Of a DNA stretch of 64,000 nucleotides, positions 24,115 through 32,818 are shown piece by piece. The notes under the pieces are model-generated. The model had not been told where the DNA came from. It worked only from the letters and a program-made list of their open reading frames with translations, and ran no database searches. Made by a program: the position numbers and the translations under genes. Position 1 is the first letter of the stretch. Each line of letters opens with the position of its first letter. This stretch comes from an uncultured Bacteroidota bacterium (GTDB taxonomy: Bacteria; Bacteroidota; Bacteroidia; 2-12-FULL-35-15): NCBI GenBank assembly GCA_903847205.1, contig CAINDA010000005.1:1-64000 (forward strand), written 5' to 3'.

Positions 24115-24366
24115 TTATTTTGTTTTAGTTGTTTTTAATGGTTTGCAGTCCGGGTGCTTTTTATATCTGTTAAATGTGTGAGGAAGCTGTTTGCGTTTTG
24201 TATATAAAATCCTGTAAATCCAAGCCTTTTGCAATTCCGACAATTCAACTTCAGGTGTATCTTTTGATGCGTGGTATAAATCTCTTACGAACCGTTTTGA
24301 CCATGTTGCCGGTGCATACCTGCACGCTCCAAGTTTTTCGATAATGAAAAGTTCGTCTGCTGACAT
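24115..24366 (-). CDS. Small conserved phage protein
   Basis: An 83-aa basic protein with a conserved-looking start, ELFIIEKLGACRYAPATWSKRFVRDLY, then LQKAWIYRILYTKRKQLP. This pattern is familiar from Bacteroidota phages near replication genes, but I know no function. It is coupled by a 1-bp overlap to the upstream gene. Confidence 0.55.
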   Translation of the reverse strand: MSADELFIIEKLGACRYAPATWSKRFVRDLYHASKDTPEVELSELQKAWIYRILYTKRKQLPHTFNRYKKHPDCKPLKTTKTK

Positions 24367-24566
24367 TATAATAAAATTGCTTTTTTACATTCTGCAATCT
24401 GCTCTTTCACTTCATTTATTTTGTCTTTGTATGCTGATTTTAAATTTTCACGCATCGGATCAGTTGAACGGACTTCATGTAACTTTTCCATTAAGTGAGA
24501 ATGAAATAAGGTTAAGCCATGTTCTATGTTCATCAATTGAGAAGTGTTTTGATTTAGTGTTTTCAT
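24366..24566 (-). CDS. Small helical phage protein
   Basis: A 66-aa protein, nearly all helical, with a possible coiled coil (AYKDKINEVKEQIAECKKAI). TAATG-type coupling at both ends. Too short for an Avd bundle. Function unknown. Confidence 0.5.
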   Translation of the reverse strand: MKTLNQNTSQLMNIEHGLTLFHSHLMEKLHEVRSTDPMRENLKSAYKDKINEVKEQIAECKKAILL

Positions 24567-24751
24567 TAGGATGGAATTTCTTTTTTTAATCTTTCGATTG
24601 TCTGCTCATTAAGTTTGCAAATCATTTTATGAAGTAATATTTGATTTTCCTGCAGCTCTATTATTTCAGCATCTTTATTTCTCTTGAATGAATTCCAGGC
24701 AACCTGAAGCACTATTATTGCTAATAATATTATTCTTTCCATTTGTCCCAT
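24566..24751 (-). CDS. Small membrane/coiled-coil protein, first gene of the leftward operon
   Basis: A 61-aa protein with one N-terminal hydrophobic helix (about 5-16, ERIILLAIIVLQVAW) followed by a coiled coil (IIELQENQILLHKMICKLNEQ). The membrane-anchored coiled-coil layout resembles small phage accessory proteins. It is the first gene of the leftward transcript and reads away from the WYL remnant at 24808. Confidence 0.5.
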   Translation of the reverse strand: MGQMERIILLAIIVLQVAWNSFKRNKDAEIIELQENQILLHKMICKLNEQTIERLKKEIPS

Positions 24752-24807
24752 TAGTTTGGGATTTCAATTTGTGTAACCTGTGTATTTGTAAAAGCAAACA
24801 TTTTTAA

Positions 24808-25251
24808 AATCTCAGCCGTATAAAGGAATACCGCAACCGGTGGTATTTAATAGGTTATCATCCTGAACACAAAGCCGTACGCACGTTTGGAATCGACAGG
24901 ATTGACAATCTCAAAACAGAGAAAGAAAAATATGTGATGGTTGACAATTTTGATCCCATCACTTTTTTTAAACATTCCTTCGGGATTTCAATCACCTATA
25001 ACAAGCCGGAAGAAGTGGTGTTGTCCTTTTCGCCTTTGGAAGGCAAGTACATCAAAAATCAAAGCATTCATACTACTCAAAAAATTTTAACTGATAACAA
25101 TAAAGAAGTACGCATCAGCATTAATGTAATGGTTTCGTATGAATTACAAATGCAGCTATTGAGTTATGGTGATCAGGTGAAAGTTATAAAACCGGCTTCA
25201 CTGGCGAAAACGGTGAAGAGCATGCTTCAAAAGGCTTTGGATAGGTATTAG
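24808..25251 (+). pseudogene. Truncated WYL-domain transcriptional regulator
   Basis: Only the C-terminal about 148 residues remain. The frame is open from 24808 just after a stop and reads EYRNRWYLIGYHPEHKAVRTFGIDRI (core WYL motif), then the WCX extension ending VKSMLQKALDRY. The N-terminal helix-turn-helix and the first part of the WYL fold are missing. A GTG at 24934 could start a shorter frame, but without a DNA-binding domain. The break lies next to the start of the phage operon, so it probably marks an insertion or recombination junction. Confidence 0.8.
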
Positions 25252-25290
25252 TTTTTAGCTGCAAAATTTCCTAATAAACATAAATACAAA

Positions 25291-25920
25291 ATGGAGAAAA
25301 ATGTATCCAGAAACGAAATGACACAAAAATTAAATCATTTGAGGATACCTTACTGTTTCAATAATCAGAAATATTCAGAAGAAAAACTAAAGTTTATAAT
25401 AGTAGGGGATAACCCAGGCGAAATGGAATATAAAGAAAATAAATTTTTCTTTGGTCCTTCTGGTCAAAAATTACGCGGATATTTCCACGACTTTGATTTA
25501 TGTGACAATTTTGAAACAGAGTGCATTATTTTTAACAAGACATTTATTCACACTCATAGGACAAAAGGATTAGAATCAATAAAAGAAAAAACAGGAGAAC
25601 ACCTTTTTAATATTATTTTAGAAAATTGTGCTATTGAAATAGCGTTTATTTGCACTAAACTTAGCCTCCCTATCTTAATCTTTGGAAAAAGTCAGCTTGG
25701 AGTAAAACTTCTTTTTGATGCTTTTTGGCGTAAATTAAATTCGGAGATTGATAATAAAGAAAATATTCTTGTTTTTAATCATCCTTCATTTTTAAATTTC
25801 GAAAAAGAATGGACAAAATATAAAAAAGAATTATCCTATCGAAATAACCTCGATTTGCTAAAACAAATCGGAAAAATTAACACTCAGAAAATAAATTACA
25901 AATATTCGAAATTTGCGTGA
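25291..25920 (+). CDS. Uracil-DNA-glycosylase superfamily protein
   Basis: A 209-aa protein. Motif A is IIVGDNPGEMEYKENKFFFGP followed by SGQKLRG, matching the G-x-x-PG-x-x-E ... GPSG-x-x-L signature of UDG families 4 and 5. Motif B is VFNHPSFLN with the His-Pro-Ser loop. I see no four-cysteine iron-sulfur cluster pattern. The family removes damaged or modified bases. It lies 39 bp after the WYL remnant and tail-to-tail with the retron RT. It could be a repair or an anti-phage enzyme. Confidence 0.7.
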   Translation: MEKNVSRNEMTQKLNHLRIPYCFNNQKYSEEKLKFIIVGDNPGEMEYKENKFFFGPSGQKLRGYFHDFDLCDNFETECIIFNKTFIHTHRTKGLESIKEKTGEHLFNIILENCAIEIAFICTKLSLPILIFGKSQLGVKLLFDAFWRKLNSEIDNKENILVFNHPSFLNFEKEWTKYKKELSYRNNLDLLKQIGKINTQKINYKYSKFA

Positions 25921-25990
25921 TCCAGAAGAAGTAGCTGTTGTCCTTTCGTCACGGGAAACCACTATGTGTAGAAAAAGTTGCTCTTGCCTT

Positions 25991-27028
25991 TTATATTTTT
26001 GTTCTATACTTAGATGGCAATGCCGGCTGGTACAAACTTAATTCATATCGTAATTTAGTGTAAATTGAATCTTCTTTACCGCGTACTTGCCCAATAAAAA
26101 TGATCTTTCCTCTCAGACTTAATAAAAATGTATCGATGAGTTGCTCATCAGCTTCTTTTACTTTATAATGTTTAATCGCGGCTTTTTCTAAACCATTCCA
26201 TTTCGCATCATTTAAAATAGCCCGGATTTTACGGATATAACGCCTGTCAACATTTGGTTTTTGGTTTACTTTAATTCCTGTAACGATTTGCCGGCTGAAT
26301 TTACTCTGCATTCTAAACTTACGTTCGTTGATCAGAAATCCGTTTTCTGCAGCTGAATTTTTTATGGCCGCAATTGCTTCTTCAGAAATCAGGAGCTCAG
26401 ATGAAAAAGTTAAATCATCAGCATAGCGGGTATAATCCAAATTGTACCTCCCTGCAATTGCAATAAGTTGTTCATCTAACCTAAGGCAGTATAAATTTGA
26501 AACAACCGGTGAGGTTGGGGCGCCCATGGGTAAACGTTTATTCCAGCAGCATATCAGAGCAAGACAGGTGGCAAGGTCCTCATTAAAATTGAAAGGAGAA
26601 GTTAGAAAAAGTGCTTTTACCTGGTTAGCGGAAATGGCATGAAAGAAATCTTTTAAATCAATATTAAGAACGTAATTTTTTCCAGTATGACTGGATGCAT
26701 TGCTAAGTATGGTGCGTGGATGCGTTTCATCTTTTAAGGATTTAACAAAGCCATAAGCTGATGAAGGTTTTATTTTACAATAAACAGCCTGCAAATAGGT
26801 GTTTAAATTTTTTTGAATAAATATTAAATTTTCTTTCGGAGCTTCAATTGTCCTAAAACCGCCTTTTGCCTTCGGAATTTTAAATGTCCGGTAGCTCGCT
26901 TTTTCAATAGTGCGTTTGAAACTTGAAAACTCATAATCGAAAAGCCGCGACAATTCAAATGCATTTTTCAAACTCAGAAATTGAATTGCGTTAGAATTTA
27001 TGGTATAAATATCCGGTTTTGGATTCAT
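25991..27028 (-). CDS. Retron-type reverse transcriptase
   Basis: A 345-aa protein of normal retron-RT length. Signatures in order: SNASSH (110-114, the retron NAxxH motif), LNIDLKDFF (catalytic Asp 124), LPMGAPTSPVVSNL (166-179), TRYADDLTF (YADD 202-205) and QIVTGIKV (VTG 249-251, retron-specific). It makes msDNA from the adjacent msr-msd RNA, priming from a branch guanosine. The RNA gene (27038-27206) ends 10 bp before the ATG. I see no effector domain fused to it. Confidence 0.95.
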   Translation of the reverse strand: MNPKPDIYTINSNAIQFLSLKNAFELSRLFDYEFSSFKRTIEKASYRTFKIPKAKGGFRTIEAPKENLIFIQKNLNTYLQAVYCKIKPSSAYGFVKSLKDETHPRTILSNASSHTGKNYVLNIDLKDFFHAISANQVKALFLTSPFNFNEDLATCLALICCWNKRLPMGAPTSPVVSNLYCLRLDEQLIAIAGRYNLDYTRYADDLTFSSELLISEEAIAAIKNSAAENGFLINERKFRMQSKFSRQIVTGIKVNQKPNVDRRYIRKIRAILNDAKWNGLEKAAIKHYKVKEADEQLIDTFLLSLRGKIIFIGQVRGKEDSIYTKLRYELSLYQPALPSKYRTKI

Positions 27029-27037
27029 GTTAAAAAA

Positions 27038-27206
27038 AAGGGAAGAACCGTTAATGATTATCTAAAAAAATTTTGATAGTTAAATGATTTTTCTTTTCGA
27101 AAAATTATTTAACTATCACTCAAAGCCACATTGTGACAATGGCTGCAGGTACACAGCCTATTAGCGTTAAGCCCGCTCATAATCTCTTTTAACGGTTCAA
27201 TCCCTT
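27038..27206 (-). ncRNA. Retron msr-msd RNA
   Basis: The a1 repeat (27189-27206) and a2 repeat (27038-27054) are inverted copies: AAGGGA-TT-GAACCGTTAA against AAGGGA-A-GAACCGTTAA. The msr part (about 27119-27188) has small hairpins, including GGCTG/CAGCC and an AGCCA...TGGCT stem. The msd part holds a 45-nt hairpin (27074-27118): a 20-bp stem starting TGATAGTTAAAT, one G-T wobble, loop TTTTC. Order msr, msd, RT on one strand is canonical. The exact RNA ends and the branch G are not determined. Confidence 0.9.
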
Positions 27207-27293
27207 ATATTTAAATTTTAAAATTCATTCTGACAATAGCCGGCCTTCCTCAATATCATTCATTTGGGAAAAACATTTAATCTAACTTATATA

Positions 27294-28379
27294 CTATTCA
27301 AATTCTTCTTTTCTAACGTTTTTAAACATTTCCAATGTATCTGAGTTAATGGCTCCGTCAGTTTGTTCTAAATCAGTAAAAGTAGAAAACTGTCCAATAA
27401 ATTTCACTTTAGCTGAATCAACAGCGCCTCCGCGATTTTTGGCAATAATAATTTCTGCAATACCTGCCGTAGAATTTCCTTCACAATCTTCGGTAATATT
27501 ATAATATTCCGGACGGTGCAATAATAGAACCTTATCTGAATCCTGCTCAATAGCACCAGATTCACGCAAATCCGACAGCTGTGGTCTTTTATCGCCGCCA
27601 CGCATTTCAACAGCCCTGCTTAATTGCGAACTCACCAAAACCGCAATATTGTATTTTCTGGCTAAAGCTTTTAATTCACGGCAAACTTTTGCAACTTCCT
27701 GTTCCCTGTTCAGTCTGCTTCTGGTTTGAACCAATTGTAAGTAGTCCACCATAATCATTTTTACACCTTTTTCTTTTACCAAAAAATAAGTCTGAGATAT
27801 AATATCATCGATCGTGAAACAATCATCTTCGATTGAGATATTGGCATCTGCTAATATTTTTGTTTTTTCCAAAATCTCATTAATCTCATGAGATTCCAGT
27901 GGCTTTGAAACAAGATTGCTATAAGAAAATTCAGATAAAGTGTTAAGTAATCTCAGCATGACATATTGGGCGGAATTTTCAATAGAAAAATATGCAATGG
28001 GTGTATTTTCATTTCTAATAGAATTAGCCATTATAGAAATAAGTAAGGCCGTTTTCCCCATTGCAGGTCTGGCGCCTAAAATAATTAATTCACCCAAGGG
28101 TAATCCTCCTGCTAATGTTCTATCCAATTTAGTCAAGCCTGTTGGAATGCATTCGAATAAATTATTGTTTCCGGTCTTATTTGATACCGCCAGAATTGTT
28201 TCTGAATAAAGTTCTTTAAAAGAAAGTTTATTCGTTTCATTCCTGAATTCATTATTCATGCCCAGCAATTTACTAGTCCATTTGTTTAGTAAGTCCTTCT
28301 CCGAAAGGCCTTCAAATTGAACATCTCTCGCAATTTGAATTGCAAATTCGGAGAGTATTTTTCTTATATTTTCTTCCAT
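27294..28379 (-). CDS. DnaB-type helicase core without the N-terminal domain
   Basis: A 361-aa protein. Walker A GARPAMGKT lies at 102-110 and Walker B MIMVDYLQLV at about 205-214. SSQLSRAVEMRGGDKRPQLSDLRESGAIEQDSD is the conserved motif 3/4 region of DnaB, and IIAKNRGG contains the arginine-finger region. Normal DnaB has about 450-500 aa; here the N-terminal collar domain is replaced by about 70 unrelated residues. It lies directly before the retron RNA on the same strand (87 bp), so it may share a transcript. It could be a phage replicative helicase or a retron-associated protein. Confidence 0.85.
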   Translation of the reverse strand: MEENIRKILSEFAIQIARDVQFEGLSEKDLLNKWTSKLLGMNNEFRNETNKLSFKELYSETILAVSNKTGNNNLFECIPTGLTKLDRTLAGGLPLGELIILGARPAMGKTALLISIMANSIRNENTPIAYFSIENSAQYVMLRLLNTLSEFSYSNLVSKPLESHEINEILEKTKILADANISIEDDCFTIDDIISQTYFLVKEKGVKMIMVDYLQLVQTRSRLNREQEVAKVCRELKALARKYNIAVLVSSQLSRAVEMRGGDKRPQLSDLRESGAIEQDSDKVLLLHRPEYYNITEDCEGNSTAGIAEIIIAKNRGGAVDSAKVKFIGQFSTFTDLEQTDGAINSDTLEMFKNVRKEEFE

Positions 28380-28746
28380 TATAATTTTATTTATGACAAA
28401 GGGAATGATAATAATATTTCGATTTATTGTTGTTCATAAATTGTTTTTGGCTGATATACACAGCTTTAAAAATTTTTGAACAATTGTTTTTTTAGTGCAT
28501 ATTTGACAATTTACGACTTCACTTTTCAAATCTCTCATAAACTTAGTTAACATTGCAGCTTTCCAAAAGAAAAAGACCTAAAAGCCCTGTTAACACTATT
28601 AATCAGATCTAAACCGATTAACGATGCAAAACAAATAAATTACAACGCAGTGTATTTGCGTTGAAAAATTAATAAACAAAATTGAAACAAAATATTTCTT
28701 CAAAATAGCTGCAGTACGGCTCTAAAAGAATAATACTAGGCATCAA
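28380..28746. other. Intergenic region before the helicase gene
   Basis: 367 bp without an ORF, very AT-rich. The only structure I see is a 7-bp stem CAACGCA/TGCGTTG with a 7-nt loop (28643-28663). Promoters for the minus-strand helicase-retron transcript should lie in its left part. Confidence 0.6.
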
Positions 28747-29391
28747 TCATTTTGTTTTTTCAATTACAGAATTGTATTTAGTTTTATTATTCAAAAAATA
28801 AAGCCATCCCCAGCCTTGTGTAACCTGCAATAATGGCTGTTTCTCAAATTGTTTTTCATAAAATATAAACCAATCCTTTGAAAATTTTATCAGGTCTGCA
28901 CAGATTTCGTAAAACTCCATTGTTTCGCAATAATTCAGCACATTATTAAATATCTTCTCAAACACTGGCGGAGTCAAGCTTCTGTAGTCAGTATTTTTCA
29001 AAAGATATAAATCCTTTCCAGCATTTTCTGATTTCTCGTCATCATACTTCTCTGGAAATAAAGCCAGCCAGTTTGTTTTGTTAGAGATCATAAAGTCTTT
29101 GCTGCCATTTTTAAAAAACAAAGAGTTGGCATAAGTTTTAGAAGAAACACCTTTTGAATATACCAAGCTGTCTGCCGGAATATCTTGAATAATATAATTT
29201 AAGCCTTTAAAATAAACCATTCGGACATCAAGAATATAGAAGGAATGCCCGACTGAACACTTTTCAATTGATATTATCAATTTTTTAGATGAGCAAATAT
29301 GTATGTCAGTCGTAAAGATCACTTCCTTGGCATCTTCTGGGAGCTTAAAAGAATTTGATAGTTCAATTACTTTTGGAGATTTTCTTTTCAT
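28747..29391 (-). CDS. Unknown island protein
   Basis: A 214-aa soluble protein. The N-terminal part is beta-rich (KLIISIEKCSVGHSFYILDVRMVYF). The C-terminal part is helical, with aromatic residues (VFEKIFNNVLNYCETMEFYEICADLI, GWGWLYFLNNKT). No catalytic motif or family recognised. It lies between the retron/helicase group and the excisionase-like gene, with its own 5' gap. It is a possible accessory or effector gene of the island. Confidence 0.5.
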   Translation of the reverse strand: MKRKSPKVIELSNSFKLPEDAKEVIFTTDIHICSSKKLIISIEKCSVGHSFYILDVRMVYFKGLNYIIQDIPADSLVYSKGVSSKTYANSLFFKNGSKDFMISNKTNWLALFPEKYDDEKSENAGKDLYLLKNTDYRSLTPPVFEKIFNNVLNYCETMEFYEICADLIKFSKDWFIFYEKQFEKQPLLQVTQGWGWLYFLNNKTKYNSVIEKTK

Positions 29392-29517
29392 TTTCAGAAT
29401 TATTTTGATTTATGATACAAAATAAATCGAGTAGAGAGGAACCTATTTGCGTAGTGCCGAAATAATAAAAAATAGTGTTATTTAGGGAATTGGGGATCTA
29501 CTCAAAGAGGTACTTAC

Positions 29518-29823
29518 TTAAGGAGAACGAACGACTTTTTCATTCTTAAATGTTATTTTTCTAAAGGCTGCATAAAACTGCTCCAGCTCTACGAAAGAGC
29601 GGCCCCCGAACTTATATAGGTCGTAACGTCCTTGCCTCAAATATTTGTAGAATGAAGGTTTTGAGCAGATTTTTTGCTCAAAAAGATTAAGTATTGGATA
29701 GTATCTGAATTCCTGATTTATAGAATGCACCTCCTGAGGTTTCTCTTGGCTTGAAGGAGAAGACAGTTTATTTTCAATTTTCTCAAGTCGATCTATTATT
29801 AAATCAAATGGATTCTGCGACAT
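29518..29823 (-). CDS. Excisionase-like helix-turn-helix protein
   Basis: I prefer ATG 29823 (MSQNPFDLIIDRLEKIENKL, 101 aa), which gives the usual start of Bacteroidota element-encoded HTH proteins. The longer frame begins with about 21 atypical residues. A coiled-coil-like N-terminus is followed by a MerR/Xis-type HTH (SKPSFYKYLRQGRYDLYKFGGRSFVELEQFY). It probably helps the nearby integrase (32980-34242) with excision. Confidence 0.65.
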   Translation of the reverse strand: MSQNPFDLIIDRLEKIENKLSSPSSQEKPQEVHSINQEFRYYPILNLFEQKICSKPSFYKYLRQGRYDLYKFGGRSFVELEQFYAAFRKITFKNEKVVRSP

Positions 29824-29909
29824 AGCTAATAGTTTTATTTTGCTAGCGCAAGTACGAAAGAAAACTTTTTGCAGGTTTTGCAGCAAAAATTCTGCAAAAA
29901 ACGGGAAGG

Positions 29910-30875
29910 TTATTTATTAGTTAAATCGAGTAGTTGTTTTTTCATCAACTGAATTTTTTTTTCTTTGGATTGACTGTTATCATTGCATTTTCGCATCTGG
30001 TATGTAAAAGCTTGATAGGTAAATGAAACTTGAAAAGAAATTTTTAAAGAAGCATATAAATCCGTCATTTTAATTTTGGTATGTTCAATTTTATTACCAA
30101 GAGCAAAAATTAGCACTGCAATATATTCGGGACCAGAATTTTTACAACCATCAATTAAATTTTGTATTTTTTTTATATCAATGTTTATTAAATAATCTCC
30201 AAATGTTTTCTCTTTTGACAAATTATTGCCGAAGTCTTTTATTTTCTTTTCATCAAAACTGCTTGTCATCCTTGTCTTTTGTTCAGAAGCCCCTTCAGAT
30301 TTATCATTCAAATACTTGTCCAGTGTCGCATTAACATTGTCAAATATGTTTTGATATGTTTTTGATTCAACTTCATTTTTACCATATTTTTTATAATGCT
30401 CAAGCGCTTTTGAATAATTTATTTTATAATCTCTTAACTTTATCAATAATTCCTTTTTAGCAAGAGTTTTCTCATCAATTTGTAAGTTCTGTTGAAATTC
30501 TTGATAGGATTTACAATATTCAATCGATGAGTTAAATATTTTTTCGTAAGATTCTTGTTCATGGCTTTTTTGCTCTGCCTTTTTAGTTTGACTTGATTTG
30601 AATTCATCAAGAAAATCAAGATACTCTATCATCGCCTGCGCGAATATTTCTCTTGGTTTTATATCTTCATTCTGATAAGGGTAGTTCGGGCTATTAATAA
30701 AACTATAAACTCTTTCCTGCCCATTTATAATAATATTTTTATAGTACTCACGGTACATAATTAAATCTTTCCCGGAGTAATATAAATTTGTGCCAACAAT
30801 TTCATAATGCTTATCAAGCTCAATGAGCTCATTTCCTATAAGTATGGACCTATATTTTAATTGTTCTGATTTCAA
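29910..30875 (-). CDS. Unknown mobile-element protein, coiled-coil rich
   Basis: A 321-aa protein. The N-terminal domain (about 1-90) has many Tyr. A long charged helical region (about 90-200) and a C-terminal helical domain (YIAVLIFALGNKIEHTKIKMTDLYASL) follow. It resembles genes often found beside excisionase in Bacteroidota conjugative or mobilisable elements (RteC-like neighbourhood), but I cannot name it. It overlaps the 82-aa gene upstream by ATGA. Confidence 0.5.
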   Translation of the reverse strand: MKSEQLKYRSILIGNELIELDKHYEIVGTNLYYSGKDLIMYREYYKNIIINGQERVYSFINSPNYPYQNEDIKPREIFAQAMIEYLDFLDEFKSSQTKKAEQKSHEQESYEKIFNSSIEYCKSYQEFQQNLQIDEKTLAKKELLIKLRDYKINYSKALEHYKKYGKNEVESKTYQNIFDNVNATLDKYLNDKSEGASEQKTRMTSSFDEKKIKDFGNNLSKEKTFGDYLINIDIKKIQNLIDGCKNSGPEYIAVLIFALGNKIEHTKIKMTDLYASLKISFQVSFTYQAFTYQMRKCNDNSQSKEKKIQLMKKQLLDLTNK

Positions 30876-31120
30876 ATAAGCAACCTTTGTTTTGAATTTC
30901 GCGACCTGCTGATGAACTCATCTAAAAAACGTTTCAGGTAAAAATCCCTTTCCTTTTTGAAAATTTCTTTTTGCTTTTTCTGAATTTTAGCAATATCGAT
31001 TATATTAAATTCATTCAATGATACAGGTATTATTGGCTGCATACCTATAGGAAAGATTGCACTGCAGGTATCCAAACGAACTTTCCCGGAATACCAATCG
31101 GTGAATGTGTATTTTTTCAT
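30872..31120 (-). CDS. Small hypothetical protein coupled to 29910-30875
   Basis: An 82-aa protein beginning MKKYTFTDWYSGKVRLDTCSA, with a basic helical C-terminus rich in Lys/Arg (KKQKEIFKKERDFYLKRFLDEF). Coupled by a 4-bp overlap. No family recognised. Confidence 0.5.
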   Translation of the reverse strand: MKKYTFTDWYSGKVRLDTCSAIFPIGMQPIIPVSLNEFNIIDIAKIQKKQKEIFKKERDFYLKRFLDEFISRSRNSKQRLLI

Positions 31121-31209
31121 GCATATAGTTTTTTTAATAATACATACTTAATTGAAATAGGTTACACTTCTTTAAAGCCAAAAGTTGGGATATTATTGGT
31201 AGTTTTCAT

Positions 31210-32001
31210 TTACAATTTTTCCAGTAATTCTTTTTTTATAAACTCGTAAGCCTTTTGATTGTCATATTCAATCCCTGGTCTCAAAATCACATGAATATCT
31301 TCAGTGAAATCCCTATCTCTCATCTTTTCTTCCATGTTCAAAATAAATTCTTTTTGTGAAGGAGGATTTTCTACCGAAAATTTCATATACTCATGGTAAC
31401 ACAGCAATAATTTTTTTGTGTCTATTTTATGGTGTTGATATGCCCAATAAAGATCGAACAAATCACGTCCTTTGCTACGTTGGTAAAGTGCCCTTAACTT
31501 TGTTCCTAATAGTTCTTCGATTTTATACGTTGTAATATTACACTCTCCTTTATTCCATCCTGAGGTAACTTTGAATTCCATTTTTTTAAAGTCAAGCACA
31601 GTAAAATGCTCTCGGCAATTGGTTTCTACTTTTAATCGCAAACTAATAACTGGAGCGATTTCTGAATCAAACCGGTACCGCAATGTTATCATCTGGTCAC
31701 CTTTATCAAAACTGGCTTTCCCTGGAATAAACTTTAATACACTTCTTAAATGGTCTAATATTTCTCCAATCGGACCAGCCTTAATTTGAACTAAATCAAT
31801 GTCTTCAGAGTATCGCGCTTGTGGTTTTAAATATAGCTTGTGTAAAGCCGTACCCCCACGAAAAGCTAATCTTTCTGCTAGAAATTCATTGCTAAATATT
31901 TCAACCAAGGCACGTTCAATAACTAAATCCTGCTCCACCTGGGCATCATCCGGCCAGGGAGCAAACTCCTTCCATTCTTCTATGTATCGTCTTGAAATCA
32001 T
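31210..32001 (-). CDS. AbiEii-type nucleotidyltransferase toxin
   Basis: A 263-aa protein. FRGGTALHKLYL followed by RYSEDIDLVQIK is the nucleotidyltransferase motif (Gly-Gly and Asp-x-Asp) of AbiEii toxins. KIEELLGTKLRALYQRSKGRDLFDLYW is the conserved downstream block with the Lys and Arg/Asp pair. AbiEii arrests growth during phage infection by nucleotide transfer to tRNA or similar targets. Its ATG overlaps the antitoxin stop (ATGA), the normal AbiE operon arrangement. Confidence 0.92.
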   Translation of the reverse strand: MISRRYIEEWKEFAPWPDDAQVEQDLVIERALVEIFSNEFLAERLAFRGGTALHKLYLKPQARYSEDIDLVQIKAGPIGEILDHLRSVLKFIPGKASFDKGDQMITLRYRFDSEIAPVISLRLKVETNCREHFTVLDFKKMEFKVTSGWNKGECNITTYKIEELLGTKLRALYQRSKGRDLFDLYWAYQHHKIDTKKLLLCYHEYMKFSVENPPSQKEFILNMEEKMRDRDFTEDIHVILRPGIEYDNQKAYEFIKKELLEKL

Positions 32002-32807
32002 AAATCACTCTCCACTTTCATGTTTTTAATTATTTTCCATTTTTCATCTACTTTACCTTCTTTATTTTTATCTATTGATAAAAGAATAGTTGAATATTTC
32101 CGGTCATTTAAAATTTTTAATAGTGGTTCAGATAATTTAGAATTACCTAATTCTTTATCCAGCAAATATCCCAATCGTTGAATAGATGCCGTTTGAGGGT
32201 ATTTTTTTGCTATTTTAACCAGCGGAGCAATTTTCATTTCTTCTGCCAGTTCTTGCAGTATGCTGGTAATTTTATTTACACCGAAACTATCCTGATAGTA
32301 GAATAAATCTAATGCTGTTAATTCCGGTGATGATACATTTATATATCCGGCTTCTGTTTTTTTCTGAATAATGTCATTGTCAGACCAATCTTTTTTTACG
32401 TAAAAATTAATTTTTAATTTTTTATTTTTAATGTCACGCATGGCTGGCTTTTCAGTTATTATAAAATATTCCATTGGTTGTTGGTGTGCCGCTCCATGCA
32501 AAGCCGCTGCGGAAATCAATCCTACATAATAACGCCTGCCTAATGATTTCATCATATCGTCTATAAACAAATGCACCGGAATCATTCCCCTATTGGAATA
32601 TTCTGGGGAAATGATCGCGTAAAATCCTTTTCTGATTTGTGCTACCCGTTTTTTAGATTTCAAACGGTAAATACTTTGATTAAGTGCCTTGTCTGAAATA
32701 TCAAACTGAGCTTTTGCTTCTGTCCACGTAAACGAATACCTACCCTTAGAACGTACTTTATTCAAGTACTCTTCCAGATAATTGTTTGAATTTATAGCCT
32801 GTTTCAT
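31998..32807 (-). CDS. AbiEi-type antitoxin
   Basis: I prefer ATG 32807 (MKQAINSNNYLEEYLNKVRS, about 269 aa). The longer frame from 32855 runs back through the operator repeat. An N-terminal winged-helix (FTWTEAKAQFDISDKALNQSIYRLKSKKRVAQIRKGFYAI) is followed by the AbiEi body (YYVGLISAAALHGAAHQQPMEYFI, ISSPELTALDLFYYQ-like). It represses its own operon and counters the toxin, as in type IV systems. The upstream repeats at 32819-32910 fit such autoregulation. Confidence 0.9.
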   Translation of the reverse strand: MKQAINSNNYLEEYLNKVRSKGRYSFTWTEAKAQFDISDKALNQSIYRLKSKKRVAQIRKGFYAIISPEYSNRGMIPVHLFIDDMMKSLGRRYYVGLISAAALHGAAHQQPMEYFIITEKPAMRDIKNKKLKINFYVKKDWSDNDIIQKKTEAGYINVSSPELTALDLFYYQDSFGVNKITSILQELAEEMKIAPLVKIAKKYPQTASIQRLGYLLDKELGNSKLSEPLLKILNDRKYSTILLSIDKNKEGKVDEKWKIIKNMKVESDL

Positions 32808-32818
32808 GATTATTTTAC

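Noticed and set aside
24700-24860. A third attachment site that would divide the island into two separately integrated elements
   Set aside because: I looked for the 24-bp core or its half (GGGTTCGAATCC) and found none here, so the two-element idea rests only on the WYL break and two integrases.
29518-29886. The longer 122-aa start of the excisionase-like gene
   Set aside because: The first 21 residues are unlike relatives, and an ATG at 29823 gives the typical MSQNPFD start.
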